A stretch of DNA of 64,000 bases from JAJPHF01 sp035293805. GTDB taxonomy: Bacteria > Chloroflexota > UBA6077 > JAJPHF01. The notes beneath the pieces were generated by a model. It did not search any database and was not told the origin of the DNA. It saw nothing but the letters and a program-made list of their open reading frames with translations. The translations under genes were made by a program, and so were the position numbers. The DNA lies in the NCBI GenBank assembly GCA_035293805.1, contig DATGMD010000029.1:8046-72045 (forward strand), read 5' to 3'. Positions 9,212 through 16,930 of the stretch are shown here, piece after piece. Position 1 is the stretch's first letter. Every line of letters begins with the position of its first letter.

Positions 9212-9955
9212 ATGAGCACTCGGGGCCGGCGCTGGGCGCGACTGCTCCCGGCGGTGGCGGCGCTGGCGGCGGGGGGGCACGCGCTGCTGGCGACGCCAGG
9301 ATGGGCGGCGCCGCCGGGGCAGGGGATCCCGCAGACGCCGGAAGGCCAGTGGCAGACGGCGCAGGAAGCAGAGCAGCGGGCCGCGGACAGCCTGCGCACG
9401 TGGCCGCAGGCGTACCCGCTGCCCGGCGACCGCGCGCGGCCGGCCTATCCGGGGAGCTTCTGGCAGCAGCCCTTCCCGTGGGAGCTACTCGGGTCGCCGT
9501 ACCTGCCGGTGGTGCCGCTGCGCGAGATCAACTACATGGGCGTGCAGCCGGGGCCGGACAATCCGTGCTACGGGCGCCTGGGGCGCGACTACGCGACGCC
9601 GGTGGCCTTTCGGCTGAACTACCTGGAGGCGCAGCCGTACTTAGAGCAAGGGTACGGGCCGGCGATGCTGGACGCCTGGGCGAGCTACCTCACGCGGCCG
9701 GGCACCGCGCCGGGGGCGGTCGAGACGCCGGACGACGCGGTGGCCGTGGCAGACGGCTGCCATCCGCTGCCGCCGCCGGCCGACGACGCGACGCTGGCGA
9801 GCGGGCCGATGGGCGATCAGACGCACGAGTGCGGCGACCTGGCGATGCCGGCCGACGCCAGCCGCCTAACGCCCCAGGCGATCACCAACGTCCTGGCCGG
9901 CTGGCTGCGCCAGTGCGGCTACCTCGTCCAGGGCGCGCCGCCACAGATGCGCTAG
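9212..9955 (+). CDS. Small secreted protein of unknown function
   Basis: 247 residues. The ATG follows the upstream stop by 3 nt, with GGGGGGTGAG as a plausible ribosome-binding site, so translation is probably coupled. Residues 1-33 form a Sec signal peptide ending at GWAAPP. The mature part is rich in Trp, Tyr and Pro (PYPGSFWQQPFPWELL-like composition) and has four cysteines (DNPCYG, DGCHPLP, HECGDL, RQCGYL) likely to form two disulfides. No domain was recognised. It ends the exported-protein operon; about 118 nt of non-coding DNA follow. Confidence 0.75.
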   Translation: MSTRGRRWARLLPAVAALAAGGHALLATPGWAAPPGQGIPQTPEGQWQTAQEAEQRAADSLRTWPQAYPLPGDRARPAYPGSFWQQPFPWELLGSPYLPVVPLREINYMGVQPGPDNPCYGRLGRDYATPVAFRLNYLEAQPYLEQGYGPAMLDAWASYLTRPGTAPGAVETPDDAVAVADGCHPLPPPADDATLASGPMGDQTHECGDLAMPADASRLTPQAITNVLAGWLRQCGYLVQGAPPQMR

Positions 9956-10073
9956 CGCGGCAGGGCTGCCCGCGCGTTTCCCACAGGCGGGTCCGCCAGG
10001 CTTAACCAAACGTAAATGTTCAGGTCTGCATTGATCCTGTTACACTTCCCCTCGGCTGGCGCAGGAGGGCGAT

Positions 10074-11138
10074 ATGAACTGGCACGATCGGGCGGGAGCC
10101 GCGCCGCGTCTAATCCTGGGCGCGCTGCTGGCGCTCGCGCTCGCGGCGGGGCTGGCCCCGGCGGCCCGCGCCCAGGGCGACGCCTGCGACCGGGTCCGGC
10201 TGGTGGACATGATCAGCAACGTGGACCTGGTCGTGCGCTGTCCGAGCGGCGAGGTGCGGCGGGTGCGCCTGGCCGGCCTGGAGGCGTGGCCGGACGGCTG
10301 GCCGCTCGCGGACCCGGACCTGAACCCTATCACGCTGTCGGACCGCGTGGCGAATCTCGTCCGCGGGGGCCCGCTAACGCTCGGGCCGGTGCTCGGCCGC
10401 ACGGCCGACGGGAGCGAGGTGCGCGAGGCGACGCTGGCGGGCAATCGCGGGTCGCTGGCGGAGTGGATCGTGCGGCAGGGCTGGGCGCAGACCGGGCCAG
10501 ACGTGGACCGGGTGGTGCCCGAGGCGGCGGCAACGCTGCGGGACGCGGAGGCCGAGGCGCGGGCGGCCCGCCGCGGCCTGTGGGACGTGCGGGACCACAT
10601 GGTGAGCTATACGACGCCGAACGGCGGCGAGATCCAGGTGGACCGACGGTTGCTTCCGGCGCTCGACCTGCTGGGGAGCCTGGACATCGGGCGCCCGCTC
10701 GTGAACGACCTCGCCCGCGCCGGCGTGCCGGTGTTCATGGCGCCCGAGCGGCCCGAGGTGGAGGCCTGGGCCCACTTCGACCCGCGCGCGCGCGACATCT
10801 GGGTCCACACGAGCCTGGTGGGCGGCGACCCGCGCACCGTCGCGGTCGTACTGGCGCACGAGGCGACGCACTCGCAAGACCTGCTGGAGGGGCGCATCGA
10901 CGGCCAACGGATTACGACGGACGCCCAGGCCCAAGCCTGCTTCGACACCGAGATCCACGCGTTCTCGAACCAGCTCGCGATCTGGAGCGAGCTGTTCGGC
11001 GACGAGGGCAAGACGCCGGAGCTGCACCGCATCGAGCGCGAGAACAACATCTTGCTCGGCGACTACGGCACGACGCGGGACGAGCTGTACGACTTCATCC
11101 ACCGGCTCTACCGCGGCGAGTGCCGCGTGCGCGAGTAG
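10074..11138 (+). CDS. Secreted SNase-like/HExxH zincin-like fusion protein
   Basis: 354 residues, ATG preceded by AGGAGG. The signal peptide ends at ARAQG (residue 35). Residues about 38-175 resemble a thermonuclease (SNase) fold: RVRLAGLEAWP, then a region ending AEAEARAARRGLWDV, the usual end of that domain. The Arg/Glu/Arg catalytic set is not clearly kept, so nuclease activity is doubtful. Residues about 180-354 are a separate domain with VLAHEATHSQD, an HExxH zinc-binding helix, and a downstream CFDTEIHAFSNQ segment that could give the third ligand. This resembles secreted zincin-like metalloproteases. The combination is unusual. A strong terminator follows (11192-11226), so it is probably its own transcription unit or the end of the preceding one. 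Confidence 0.8.
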   Translation: MNWHDRAGAAPRLILGALLALALAAGLAPAARAQGDACDRVRLVDMISNVDLVVRCPSGEVRRVRLAGLEAWPDGWPLADPDLNPITLSDRVANLVRGGPLTLGPVLGRTADGSEVREATLAGNRGSLAEWIVRQGWAQTGPDVDRVVPEAAATLRDAEAEARAARRGLWDVRDHMVSYTTPNGGEIQVDRRLLPALDLLGSLDIGRPLVNDLARAGVPVFMAPERPEVEAWAHFDPRARDIWVHTSLVGGDPRTVAVVLAHEATHSQDLLEGRIDGQRITTDAQAQACFDTEIHAFSNQLAIWSELFGDEGKTPELHRIERENNILLGDYGTTRDELYDFIHRLYRGECRVRE

Positions 11139-11191
11139 CCGCCGCGGGTGGGGGCACGGCGGGCGCGGGCGCGCCGTGGGGGCAGGCGCAG

Positions 11192-11226
11192 GGTGGCCGA
11201 GGAAGGACGAGCCTTCCTCGGCCACC
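11192..11226 (+). terminator. Hairpin terminator between converging genes
   Basis: A perfect 15-bp stem (GGTGGCCGAGGAAGG paired with CCTTCCTCGGCCACC) with a 5-nt loop, followed by GTTGTTGTTG. It lies 53 nt after the SNase/HExxH gene and 28 nt from the end of the converging gene, so it may end both transcripts. Confidence 0.8.
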
Positions 11227-11253
11227 GTTGTTGTTGCGCGCGTGAGTACAGAC

Positions 11254-11994
11254 TTACGGCGCAGTATCGGCCGGGGAGGTCGCGCCGTCGTTCGTGCCGA
11301 CCGCGCCGTCATCAGGCCCGGCGATGGGGACGCGGATGCGGGTGGGCGGCCCGCTGCCCTCCGAGACGGGCGGGATGACCGCGGGCGGCCGCGTGCCGGT
11401 CGTCGTGGCGGGCAGCGGGGCGACGCTGGCCGGCGCGACGGTCGGCCCCTCGGGATTGACGAGCTGGCCCGGGAAGTGGTCGGCGGTTGGATCGGCGCGG
11501 TTCCCGGTCAGCGCCGGGGCGCCGGAGGTGGGCAGCTCGGCCGGCTCAGTCGTGACTGGATTCACCGGGCCCGGGACGCCGATGGCCTGCTGCGCGCCGT
11601 TGGTCGCGGCCGGCGCGGGCACCAGGTTAACGCCAGGAACCGGGACCGTAGTCACCTGCTGCGGCACGGCACGGCGCGCGGGGTCGTTCACCAGGCTGGG
11701 GGCGGGGCCGAGGTCCGAGCTGTTCACGGGGATCTGGTCGGCGGGCTGCGCCTGGCCCGGCAGGCGGCTGGCGCCGTTGGCGGGATTCGTGCTCGGGACG
11801 GGCTCGGCGCCCGAGGGGTACAGCTGGCCTGGGGTGGTCGGGTTGGTGTACAGGCAGTGGGCGCCGACGTACGCGCCGTCGGGCGTGTACATGCCCGTGA
11901 CCGTGGGGCCGCCCTCGCACTGCGCGGCCGCAATCCGCGGCGATGCGAGGCCCGCGAGCCCTATGACGAGAATCGCCACGGCGAAGCGCTGCAT
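11254..11994 (-). CDS. Secreted Pro/Ala-rich protein of unknown function
   Basis: 246 residues. The frame is open further upstream, but the ATG at 11994 is preceded by GGGAGG and starts a signal peptide (MQRFAVAILVIGLAGLASPR, cut near IAAAQ). A short N-terminal segment with two cysteines (QCEGG, AHCLYT) contains GMYTPDGAYVGAHC; the rest is a low-complexity Pro/Thr/Ala/Asn chain with no predicted fold. It converges on the SNase/HExxH gene and diverges from the UbiD-like gene. Function unknown; an extracellular or wall-associated spacer protein is one possibility. Confidence 0.7.
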   Translation of the reverse strand: MQRFAVAILVIGLAGLASPRIAAAQCEGGPTVTGMYTPDGAYVGAHCLYTNPTTPGQLYPSGAEPVPSTNPANGASRLPGQAQPADQIPVNSSDLGPAPSLVNDPARRAVPQQVTTVPVPGVNLVPAPAATNGAQQAIGVPGPVNPVTTEPAELPTSGAPALTGNRADPTADHFPGQLVNPEGPTVAPASVAPLPATTTGTRPPAVIPPVSEGSGPPTRIRVPIAGPDDGAVGTNDGATSPADTAP

Positions 11995-12221
11995 GGTGTG
12001 CCTCCCGCGCACGCGGCCTCTCGGCCGCCGCGCGGCGGACCCGAGAGAGCCGGCGCCGTCGATTGTCGGTGCCATCCTTTACGCAACCGAGAATGCAAGC
12101 GTCATGCCATCTGGCCGTCCGCCAGCGCGCGGCGGGTGGTCGGTGGCGGCGGGCGGTGGGGTATGATGGGGCGTACTTCGCGTTTATGGCCAGTGCGCGA
12201 GAGCGGGAAGGGAGCGATCCC

Positions 12222-13676
12222 ATGGCCTATCAGGGGCTTCGCGGCTTCATCGACGAGGTGGAGCGACTGGGCGAGCTGCGCGTCGCCCGCGACGTCGATC
12301 CGCACCTCGAATTGGGCGCCATCACCGAGCTGGCGCACCACCGGGTGAACGGGCCGGCCGTACTGTTCGACGACATCCAGGGATATCCGCCCGGCTACCG
12401 GGTGCTCATCAACTCGCTGGGATCGGCCAGCCGCACGGCGCTGGCGCTGGGCCTGCCCACCGGCCGGACCTGGAAGGAGCTGGTGCCGCTCTGGCGCCAG
12501 CGGATGAAGGCGCTGCAGCCGATCCCGCCGGCGTTCGTGACGGACGGGCCGGTGATGGAGAACGTGCAGCGCGGCGCGGACGTGGACCTGCTGCAGTTCC
12601 CGACGCCGTTCTGGCACGAGCTGGACGGCGGGCGCTACATCGGGACCGGGGTGCTCGACATCCTGCCCGACCCGGACAGCAACTGGGTCAACCTGGGCAC
12701 CTACCGCGTGATGCTCGTCGATCGCAATCACGTGTGCCTGTACATCTCGCCGGGCAAGCACGGCCGCATCATCCGCGACAAGTACTTCGCCGCGGGCAAG
12801 GCGATGCCCGTGGCGATGAGCTTCGGCCACGACCCGCTGCTGTTCATGGCCAGCTCGATGGAAGTGCCGTTTGGCATGTCGGAGTACGACTGGGCGGGCG
12901 GCGTGCGCGGCGAGCCGGTGCCGGTGCTGAAGGGGCCGGTGACGGGGCTGCCGCTGCCGGCGCAGGGGGAGATCGTCGTCGAGGGGTACATCCACCCGGG
13001 CGACGTAGCGCCCGAGGGGCCGTTTGGCGAGTGGACCGGCTACTACGCGAGCGGCTCGCGCGCCGAGCCGGTGATGACCGTCGAGGCCGTGTACTACCGC
13101 AACAACCCGATCATCCTCGGCTCGCCCCCGGGCAAGCCGCCCACCGAGCTGACGGCGTACCGCTCGCTGGTACGGTCGGCGCTGATCCACGACCAGCTGG
13201 AGCGGGCCGGGGTGCCCGACGTGCAGGCGGTCTGGACGCCTGAGGCAGGGGGCACGCGGCTGTTGATCGCGGTGGCGATCAAGCAGCGCTACCCGGGCCA
13301 CGCGCGACAGGCCGGCCACGTGGCCGCGATGTGCCATGCCGGCGCGTACCTGGGGCGCTACGTGGTGGTGGTGGACGACGACGTGGACGTGACCGACCTG
13401 AACGACGTCGTGTGGGCGATGTGTACGCGAGCCGACCCGGAGCAGTCGATCGACATCATCAAGCGGGCCTGGTCTGGCCCGCTGGACCCGATTATCCACC
13501 ACGACCGGAAGGGCTTCAACTCGCGGATGATTGTCGACGCGTGCCGGCCGTTCGAGTGGCGCGACGAGTTCCCGCCCGTGGCCGAGGCGAGCGCGGAGCT
13601 GATGGACCGCACGAAAGCCAAGTGGGGCGACCTGATCCTCGGCCCAGCCCCGGCGCCGGTGGGCGCCGGCCGCTAG
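12222..13676 (+). CDS. UbiD-family prenylated-FMN decarboxylase
   Basis: 484 residues, the usual UbiD length. The ATG at 12222 follows GGGAG. Family hallmarks are MSFGHDPLLFMASSMEVPFG and the acidic segment EGYIHPGDVAPEGPFGEWTGYY, which carries the conserved glutamates of the UbiD active site. UbiD enzymes reversibly decarboxylate aromatic or alpha,beta-unsaturated acids using prenylated FMN made by a UbiX partner. No ubiX is in this window, nor any other quinone-biosynthesis gene, so the substrate cannot be assigned; a menaquinone-pathway or aromatic-acid role is possible. TATGAT at 12162-12167 could be a -10 element. A strong hairpin follows the gene. Confidence 0.9.
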   Translation: MAYQGLRGFIDEVERLGELRVARDVDPHLELGAITELAHHRVNGPAVLFDDIQGYPPGYRVLINSLGSASRTALALGLPTGRTWKELVPLWRQRMKALQPIPPAFVTDGPVMENVQRGADVDLLQFPTPFWHELDGGRYIGTGVLDILPDPDSNWVNLGTYRVMLVDRNHVCLYISPGKHGRIIRDKYFAAGKAMPVAMSFGHDPLLFMASSMEVPFGMSEYDWAGGVRGEPVPVLKGPVTGLPLPAQGEIVVEGYIHPGDVAPEGPFGEWTGYYASGSRAEPVMTVEAVYYRNNPIILGSPPGKPPTELTAYRSLVRSALIHDQLERAGVPDVQAVWTPEAGGTRLLIAVAIKQRYPGHARQAGHVAAMCHAGAYLGRYVVVVDDDVDVTDLNDVVWAMCTRADPEQSIDIIKRAWSGPLDPIIHHDRKGFNSRMIVDACRPFEWRDEFPPVAEASAELMDRTKAKWGDLILGPAPAPVGAGR

Positions 13677-13980
13677 ACGTTCGATCTTCCCAGGCGAAGC
13701 GCCAGGGGTTCTCGTGCCCCTGGCGCTTCGTCGTGTCGCGCGGCCGTGGGCTGCTCGGCGGCGCGACGCGCGTGCGGGCGCTGCTCGTGCCGCGCTGCGC
13801 GGAGCCCCATCGTTCCCTGCCTTCTCCGGAATCGGGCGCGTTGTGAAAAGAGTCACCGCCCGAGTGCTGCCGGACTCACGGCCAGGCGCGGCACCGCCCT
13901 GTAGTCTTGGTCTATGGAACGGACACGGTGCGATGCGGCCGTTGCCGACGCGCCGAGAACAGCAAACGGAGAAGGTCGCA
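13677..13980. other. Spacer between ubiD-like and GSNP-repeat genes
   Basis: It holds the hairpin at 13695-13730 and, just before the next start, GGAGAAGG. A frame open from 13714 is an upstream extension of the GSNP-protein frame without its own ribosome-binding site. No other gene or RNA was recognised. Confidence 0.5.
13695..13730 (+). terminator. Hairpin after the ubiD-like gene
   Basis: A perfect 14-bp stem (CGAAGCGCCAGGGG / CCCCTGGCGCTTCG) with an 8-nt loop, 18 nt after the stop codon. There is no T tract, as is common in very GC-rich genomes. Confidence 0.7.
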
Positions 13981-15009
13981 ATGAGCCTCAATCGTCTACA
14001 CTGCAAGGCTGGCAGCACCGTGTTGGCCGCGAGCGTTAGTCTTGGCCTGGCGCTGTCCCTGGTGAGCGCGGCCCAGGCCGCGGGGCCGGGGCCTGGGTCG
14101 CACGCGCCCACCGGCCTCGGGCCGGCCAGCCAGACGCACATCAACCTTCCCGCCGGCGGCGGAAGCGCTCCTGGCGGCGGGTTGACGAACCTGCCCATTA
14201 ATCGGACGGGCGGTACGGTTGGCGTGAACCATCTGCCTAATGGCAACAGCAACGGCACCCCGTCCGGGAACACCCCGCCGAGTGGATCGAACCCCGGCGG
14301 GTCGAACCCGGGTGGGTCGAACCCGAGCGGTTCCAACCCGAGCGGGTCGCATCCGGGCGGCTCCAACCCGGGCGGCTCGAACCCGGGTGGGTCGAACCCG
14401 GGCGGCTCCAACCCGGGCGGCTCGAACCCGGGCGGGTCGAACCCGCCCGGGTCCAATCCGAGTGGCTCGAATCCCAATGGCTCGAACCCGAGCGGGACGC
14501 CGCCGAGCGGCTCGACGCCGGGCGGTAGCACCAGCGGCGCGAACAGCAGCAACCCGCACCCCAACGGCCCGAACCAGACCCCTGGCGGCGGCCAGTGCGG
14601 CGGCAACGGGGGCAATGGCGGCAACGCGACCGGGACGGGCGTCCAGGGCGGCAACGGCGGCAACGGCGGGAATTGCACCATCATCGAGAACAACACTACC
14701 CAGGTCACGAACGTCAGCTGGTCGATGCCCGATCCCGTCTCCGTGAGCGCGCCGGTCTACTCGGACAGCAGCTCCGCGCCGGCCGTCCAGACCGTGCAGG
14801 CGCCGCCCATCGTGACGTGCGCGATGCCGTTCGGCACGCTGTACGGGCACCCGGTCGATCCGAAGCTGCAGCCGGTGGTGGTGGACGGGGTGACGGTGGA
14901 CTATCTACCCCTCTGCCAGACCTACACCTACGAGCCGTTCAACGACTGCGCGACGGCCTATTACTACTACGCCGACCAGAACCTCTTCTACTGCGTGGTC
15001 CCCGCGTAA
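13981..15009 (+). CDS. Secreted GSNP pentapeptide-repeat protein
   Basis: 342 residues from the ATG at 13981 (GGAGAAGG upstream). The signal peptide ends near SAAQAAG (residue 35). Residues about 101-170 are 14 copies of a five-residue unit, xGSNP (GGSNP, SGSNP, one SGSHP), fading into degenerate copies, then a Gly/Asn-rich stretch (GGNGGNGGN). The C-terminal domain (from NNTTQVTNVSW) is globular and has several cysteines (TCAMPFG, LCQTYTYEPFNDC, YCVV). This is the pattern of a surface or wall protein: a stiff or flexible repeat stalk and a small disulfide-stabilised head. No ligand or enzyme motif was recognised. Confidence 0.8.
   Translation: MSLNRLHCKAGSTVLAASVSLGLALSLVSAAQAAGPGPGSHAPTGLGPASQTHINLPAGGGSAPGGGLTNLPINRTGGTVGVNHLPNGNSNGTPSGNTPPSGSNPGGSNPGGSNPSGSNPSGSHPGGSNPGGSNPGGSNPGGSNPGGSNPGGSNPPGSNPSGSNPNGSNPSGTPPSGSTPGGSTSGANSSNPHPNGPNQTPGGGQCGGNGGNGGNATGTGVQGGNGGNGGNCTIIENNTTQVTNVSWSMPDPVSVSAPVYSDSSSAPAVQTVQAPPIVTCAMPFGTLYGHPVDPKLQPVVVDGVTVDYLPLCQTYTYEPFNDCATAYYYYADQNLFYCVVPA
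14281..14490 (+). repeat. 14 x 15-nt in-frame repeat encoding xGSNP
   Basis: Fourteen consecutive 15-nt units encode S/G/P/N-GSNP (one GSHP). Third positions differ between copies (tcg/tcc, aac/aat, ggc/ggg/ggt), so selection acts on the peptide. The period is exactly in frame; this is not a CRISPR array. Confidence 0.9.
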
Positions 15010-15041
15010 GCGACGTCGACCCGTCTCCCTCCCTCTCCGTT

Positions 15042-15076
15042 GAAGCGTCCTCCCGGTTTCGACCGGAGGGCGCTTC
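15042..15076 (+). terminator. Hairpin after the GSNP-repeat gene
   Basis: GAAGCGTCCTCCCGGT pairs with ACCGGAGGGCGCTTC around a TTCG tetraloop, with one bulge and one wobble. It begins 33 nt after the stop codon. Confidence 0.65.
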
Positions 15077-15307
15077 GGCGCGCTCGGGCAGGCTGGCGCG
15101 CGGCGACGAGTGCCGCCGCTTGGCGGTGGCCCCGGGGCGTCGCGCGCACCGCCGGGCTCGCCGGCGATGGACTGATGGGCGCGGGCACTAGCAGCGGGCG
15201 CCGGTACGTACGGCTCGCGGCACGGTTGCTGCATAGAGCGAAGCGAGCGGCCGTGCGCGGGCGATCCCGACGGGGGCGCGGCCGCCATCCGGAAAGGAGC
15301 GAAGGAC

Positions 15308-15466
15308 ATGAGCCTCCTCACGTTGCTGATCATCCTGCTCGTGATCGCGGTGTTGTTCGGTGGATGGGGCACCGGCCGTGGGTGGGGGTACTACGGTTGG
15401 TCCCCGACGGGCCTAATCGTGCTAATCCTGCTGATCCTGCTGCTGACGGGCAACCTGCACGTGTAA
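15308..15466 (+). CDS. DUF3309-like small membrane protein
   Basis: 52 residues. The ATG is preceded by AAAGGAG. The sequence is one hydrophobic helix (SLLTLLIILLVIAVLFGG), a short WGTGRGWGYYGWSPTG loop and a second helix (LIVLILLILLLTGNL). This two-helix layout with a Trp/Gly/Tyr loop matches the DUF3309 family of tiny envelope proteins of unknown role. It stands alone between the GSNP-repeat gene and the solute-binding protein gene, with about 230 nt of apparently empty DNA before it. Confidence 0.75.
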   Translation: MSLLTLLIILLVIAVLFGGWGTGRGWGYYGWSPTGLIVLILLILLLTGNLHV

Positions 15467-15592
15467 GGCGCGGGCGCCGGGCGGCGGGGCCGCGGCGCCT
15501 CACGCCGCGGCGCGGCCGCGTCATCTTGACACGCGCCCCGGCGGGTGCCATTCTGTTCGCACAGCATCCTTGACGCGGACGAGGGGGCGACG

Positions 15593-16687
15593 ATGGGACG
15601 GGGCGGCGGGCGCTATTCGCGGCGGCAGTTCGTGACTCTCGCGGGAGGCGGGCTCGCCTGGGCGGCCGTGGCGTGCAGCGGACCGCCTAGCGCGGCGCCG
15701 GCCCAGGGCGGGGCGCCGGCGGCCCCCGCCGCCCCCGCGGCCCCCGCCGCCACCGCGCCGCCGACCGCGCCCGCCCCCGGCTCGATCCCGCTGCAATATG
15801 GCTCGATCTCGAAGACGGCCTGGGAGTGGCCGAAGCTGGTCGCTTTCGAGAAGGGGCTGCTGACGCAGGCGGGCTTCGACGTGGAGATGACGCTATTCCG
15901 CACGCCGGCGAACGGGGCCCAGATGATGACCGCCGGTGCGCTCGACTTGGCGAGCATCAACCCCGAGACGGTGATTCGGTCCGTGGACAACGGGGCGCCG
16001 CTCAAGATGATCGCCACCGACTCGAACAGCGCGCCGTACAGCCTCATCGTGCGGCCCGAGATCCAGACGTTCGCCGACCTGCGCGGCAAGACCCTGCCTT
16101 CGTCCGGCCCGCGCGAGCAGACGACCGTCTGGATGAAGCAGATCCTGAAGGCGAACGGCCTAGACGAGTCGGAGTATGACTTCGTCGTGGTGGGCGGCAC
16201 GCCGGAGCGCATGGCCGCGATTGAGAGCGGCGCGGTGGCCGGCGGCCTGGTGGGTCAGCCCCAGGACTTCCAGATGATCGCGCAGGGCTACCGCCGTCTG
16301 GCGGTGCTGAGCGAGTACATCCCCGACCACCCGATCTCGGTCCACGCCGCGCGCATCGATTGGCTGCAGGCGCATCCCGAGCAGGCCATCGCGGCGCTGC
16401 GCGCGATCCGCGACGCGACGCGCTGGCTCTACGATCCGGCGAACAAGGCCGAGGCGATCGGCATCCTGGCCCGGCAGATCGAGGTCTCGGAGGACCTGTC
16501 GCGCCAGACCTACGAGATGCTGGTCGAGCAGCTGAAGATCTGGAGCCCTGACCTGGAGCTGACGCCAGCGCGCGTGCAGAAGTCGATCGACTTCCTCGCG
16601 TCAATCGGCGACCTCACGCCGCCGCTGCCGACGCCGGACAAGTACCTGGACCCGCAGTACGTCCAGCGCATGAACCAGACGGGGTGA
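15593..16687 (+). CDS. Tat-exported lipoprotein, NMT1/SsuA-type ABC solute-binding protein
   Basis: 364 residues from the ATG at 15593 (GAGGGGG upstream). The N-terminus combines a twin-arginine motif (YSRRQFVTLAGG) with a lipobox (AVACSG), so a folded lipoprotein is probably exported by Tat and anchored outside the membrane. An Ala/Pro linker leads to a two-lobed solute-binding fold typical of the NMT1/THI5/SsuA group (FRTPANGAQMMTAGALDLASI, then GGLVGQPQDFQMIAQGY). Such proteins feed nitrate, sulfonate, taurine or pyrimidine-precursor ABC importers. No permease or ATPase gene lies beside it, so ligand and partner are unknown. Confidence 0.85.
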   Translation: MGRGGGRYSRRQFVTLAGGGLAWAAVACSGPPSAAPAQGGAPAAPAAPAAPAATAPPTAPAPGSIPLQYGSISKTAWEWPKLVAFEKGLLTQAGFDVEMTLFRTPANGAQMMTAGALDLASINPETVIRSVDNGAPLKMIATDSNSAPYSLIVRPEIQTFADLRGKTLPSSGPREQTTVWMKQILKANGLDESEYDFVVVGGTPERMAAIESGAVAGGLVGQPQDFQMIAQGYRRLAVLSEYIPDHPISVHAARIDWLQAHPEQAIAALRAIRDATRWLYDPANKAEAIGILARQIEVSEDLSRQTYEMLVEQLKIWSPDLELTPARVQKSIDFLASIGDLTPPLPTPDKYLDPQYVQRMNQTG

Positions 16688-16700
16688 GCCAGTCCGGTTG

Positions 16701-16735
16701 CCCTCACCCCGGCCCTCTCTCAGGGGGAGAGGGGG
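16701..16735. repeat. CCCTCACCCC palindromic element, copy 1
   Basis: A CCCTCACCCC head followed by an internal palindrome (CCCTCTC...GAGAGGG). It lies 13 nt after the solute-binding protein gene, between converging genes, where it may also act as a terminator. Related copies are at 31454-31538 (inverted pair), 36374-36409 and 48167-48205. Confidence 0.75.
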
Positions 16736-16820
16736 CAGACGCGCTCGCCCCGGCCCTCACGCGAAGCAACTGGTAGCCAGACTTAGCTGTCGGCAGGCCG
16801 GGCGGTGCGGGCTGCGGGCC

Positions 16821-16851
16821 GCGCGGGCATGAAACCCGCCCCTCCGAAACG
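16821..16851. repeat. GGGCATGAAACCCGCCC hairpin element, copy 1
   Basis: A short dyad (GCGGG-catgaaa-CCCGC) followed by CCCTCCGA. Its core is shared with 23228-23258. It sits in the spacer between converging genes. Confidence 0.6.
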
Positions 16852-16930
16852 CTGGCTGCTCACTCTCAATGCAGGCCGTTCTAGGCGCCGAGAGAATCGG
16901 GCGCCATCGCCCGGCGGGAGAGGGAGGCGG

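Noticed and set aside
14281..14490. CRISPR-like short direct repeats
   Set aside because: Period is 15 nt with no unique spacers, and it is exactly in frame with the secreted protein.
12102..14708. 868-codon open frame on the minus strand with FEPLG/FDPPG repeats
   Set aside because: It is the antisense image of ubiD and of the GSNP repeat; long frames on the opposite strand are expected at this GC content, and it lacks a ribosome-binding site.
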